14,704 nucleotides of DNA from an uncultured Polaribacter sp. (lineage in GTDB: Bacteria > Bacteroidota > Bacteroidia > Flavobacteriales > Flavobacteriaceae), in NCBI GenBank assembly GCA_937936695.1, contig CALHCK010000017.1:1-14704 (forward strand), written 5' to 3'. Position 1 is the first letter of the stretch, and the number at the start of each line of letters is the position of its first letter. A program made the translations under genes and the position numbers. The notes beneath the pieces are model-generated. The model ran no database searches. It was not told where the DNA came from and was given only the letters and a program-made list of their open reading frames with translations. This document shows positions 13,343-14,704 of the stretch, piece by piece.

Positions 13343-14521
13343 ATGAGTATGGATAGAGATTTTAAAATGACAGCAACAACCCTTTTTGGATTAGAAGGTG
13401 TTTTAGCAGACGAATTAAAAAAATTAGGTGCGCAAGATGTAAAAGAATCTGTAAGAAGTGTTTCTTTTAGAGGAGACAAAGGCTTTATGTACAAAGCCAA
13501 TATTGCTCTTAGAACTGCAGTACGTATTTTAAAACCAATAAAAGTTTGTAAAATTTACGACGAAGAAGATTTATATGAAGCAATTCAGAAAATAAAATGG
13601 GAAAACTATTTAGATGCAGACGGTACTTTTGCTATTGGCGCTGTGGTAAACTCTAAAAATTTTACCACCAATTCGCATTATATTTCTTTAAAATCTAAAG
13701 ATGCTATTGCAGATTATTTTAGACACAAATATCATAAAAGACCAAACGTAGACTTAAAATACCCAGATGTTAAAGTACACGTTCATATTCAAAAAGACTG
13801 GTTAACCGTTTCTTTAGATTCTTCTGGAGACTCTTTGCACAAAAGAGGCTACAGAACTGCAACCAATATTGCACCAATTAACGAAGTTTTAGCAGCAGGA
13901 ATGGTGTTACTTTCTGGTTATACCGGAGATGAGAATTTTATAGATCCAATGTGTGGTTCTGGTACTATTTTAATAGAAGCAGCAATGATTGCCAATAACA
14001 TACCAGCCAATATAAACAGAAAGCTTTTTGCTTTTGAGCATTGGAAAGATTACGACGAAGATTTGTATTTTACAATACAAGATTCATTATTAAAAAAAAT
14101 AAGATCTTCTCATTTTAAAATTATGGGATTTGACAAAGCTCCTTCTGCAGTACAAAAAGCAAAAGCAAATATAGAAAGTGCTAATTTAGACGAGTTTATA
14201 GGAGTACACCACGTAAACTTTTTTAACTCTACCAAAGAAGTATTTGGTAATACAAGCATTATTTTTAACCCTCCATACGGAGAGCGTTTAAACATAGATA
14301 CTCACGAGTTTTATAAAAAAATAGGAGATACTTTAAAGCACAATTATCCAGGTTCTACAGCATGGTTAATAACATCAGACACAGATGCGCTAAAATCTGT
14401 AGGTTTGCGAACTTCTAAGAGAATAGCCCTTAAAAACGGAGATTTAAATTGTAAGTACGTAAAATACGAATTGTACGAAGGTACTCGTAAATTTAAAGAA
14501 CCTAAAGAAGCAACAGAATAA
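13343..14521 (+). CDS. rlmL: THUMP-domain 23S rRNA guanine-N2 methyltransferase, RlmL-like
   Basis: The 392-residue protein matches the N-terminal RlmL half of the E. coli RlmKL fusion, which makes m2G2445 in 23S rRNA. The N-terminus (TLFGLEGVLADELKKLGA) leads into a THUMP RNA-binding domain (about 45-160). A UPF0020 methyltransferase domain follows with LHKRGYR (165-171), DPMCGSGTILIEAA (201-214), FDKAPSAV (263-270) and the catalytic NPPYGERL (309-316). The RlmK half is absent, as is usual outside the gammaproteobacteria. An in-frame GTG at 13331 would add four residues but lies in the -7 box; the ATG at 13349 is a close alternative. The gene is divergent from the methyltransferase/ZIP pair and ends at a strong terminator. 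Another THUMP N2-guanine methyltransferase (for example a TrmN type) is possible, so the symbol is moderately sure. Confidence 0.88.
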   Translation: MSMDRDFKMTATTLFGLEGVLADELKKLGAQDVKESVRSVSFRGDKGFMYKANIALRTAVRILKPIKVCKIYDEEDLYEAIQKIKWENYLDADGTFAIGAVVNSKNFTTNSHYISLKSKDAIADYFRHKYHKRPNVDLKYPDVKVHVHIQKDWLTVSLDSSGDSLHKRGYRTATNIAPINEVLAAGMVLLSGYTGDENFIDPMCGSGTILIEAAMIANNIPANINRKLFAFEHWKDYDEDLYFTIQDSLLKKIRSSHFKIMGFDKAPSAVQKAKANIESANLDEFIGVHHVNFFNSTKEVFGNTSIIFNPPYGERLNIDTHEFYKKIGDTLKHNYPGSTAWLITSDTDALKSVGLRTSKRIALKNGDLNCKYVKYELYEGTRKFKEPKEATE

Positions 14522-14548
14522 GTAAAGTATACCTTAACAAAGAGTTAT

Positions 14549-14587
14549 AAAAAACTCCGAAAGAATTATGTTCTTTCGGAGTTTTTT
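14549..14587 (+). terminator. Strong intrinsic terminator after the RlmL-like gene
   Basis: ACTCCGAAAGAA (14554-14565) pairs perfectly with TTCTTTCGGAGT (14571-14582) around a TTATG loop. The flanking A run (14549-14553) pairs with the T run (14583-14587) to give an 18-bp stem. A run of seven Ts closes it on the plus strand, and the A run on the other side would make it work for transcripts arriving on the minus strand too. Confidence 0.92.
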
Positions 14588-14597
14588 TATTTTTAGA

Positions 14598-14683
14598 AGC
14601 TATTTCCTGCTTTTCGCACTCGCTTTTTTTATCCTTAAAAAAGGAATAAAAAAGAGCTCAAACAAATGCTTCAATCAGGGCTA
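14598..14683. repeat. Imperfect inverted element resembling a dispersed flavobacterial intergenic repeat
   Basis: The element has outer ends AGCTATTTCCTGC on the left and ATCAGGGCTA on the right that are partly complementary (CCTG with CAGG). The inner stem pairs C14623 and the T run 14624-14629 with the A run 14648-14653 and G14654; a 2x2 internal loop follows, then TCCTT/AAGGA (14632-14636 with 14641-14645) around four As. It has no convincing open reading frame. From memory, intergenic elements with the same ends (an AGCCCTGATTGAAGC-like start and a GCAGGAAATAGCT end on the minus strand, with a variable hairpin between) are scattered in many flavobacterial genomes. Only one copy is in this window, so the repeat status is recall plus inference. 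The flanks at 14588-14597 and 14684-14704 show nothing else. Confidence 0.5.
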
Positions 14684-14704
14684 AACTTTTTAACTAACAA
14701 AAGT

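Noticed and set aside
13279..13500. 73-codon open frame on the minus strand
   Set aside because: It is antisense to the start of the RlmL-like gene and its promoter; no recognisable features.
14110..14295. 61-codon open frame on the minus strand
   Set aside because: It is antisense to the catalytic NPPY region of the RlmL-like gene, so a shadow frame.

Overview
The window looks like a stretch of a low-GC Flavobacteriaceae chromosome (Bacteroidota; close to Polaribacter, Tenacibaculum or Lacinutrix in style, genus not resolvable here). The evidence is a PorV/PorQ-type outer-membrane protein, a DUF4105 protein, flavobacterial promoter boxes (TTG, about 19 bases, TAnnTTTG), no Shine-Dalgarno signals, and strong A/T bias. 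No tRNA, rRNA, CRISPR array, prophage or insertion sequence was seen. Most of the window is ordinary core genome.

Layout. 1-2817 (minus strand): an alpha/beta hydrolase of the YheT family, then a PorV/PorQ-like outer-membrane barrel, then a DUF4105 (Lnb-type) exported protein that runs off the left edge. 2912-3643 (plus): phosphatidylserine synthase pssA. 3677-6281 (minus): an envelope operon kdsD-tatC-lptB, covering the arabinose-5-phosphate (Kdo precursor) step, Tat export, and the LPS transport ATPase. It starts from a well-formed promoter at 6337-6367, back to back with recQ. 6417-8600 (plus): a RecQ helicase whose four zinc-binding cysteines are all replaced. 8627-11668 (minus): a three-gene signalling cassette of an unrecognised 171-residue protein, a TPR sensor histidine kinase and a LuxR-type response regulator. 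11773-13181 (minus): a ZIP metal transporter overlapping by one base with a SAM methyltransferase. 13343-14521 (plus): an RlmL-like 23S rRNA guanine methyltransferase, followed by a strong terminator and an 86-base imperfect inverted element that resembles a dispersed flavobacterial intergenic repeat.

Theme. Between 1 and 6281 nearly every gene serves the envelope: phospholipid synthesis, LPS precursor and transport, Tat export, an outer-membrane barrel and a probable lipoprotein or peptidase-like periplasmic enzyme. The least explained parts are the 171-residue protein with its two-component system (and the inverted repeat upstream of it), the zinc-less RecQ, and the right-edge repeat.

Start codons were re-examined. 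LptB is placed at an internal ATG (4414) rather than an upstream TTG. The RlmL-like start is placed at ATG 13343 because the upstream GTG lies inside a perfect -7 box. PorV-like (TTG) and KdsD (GTG) appear to use non-ATG starts.
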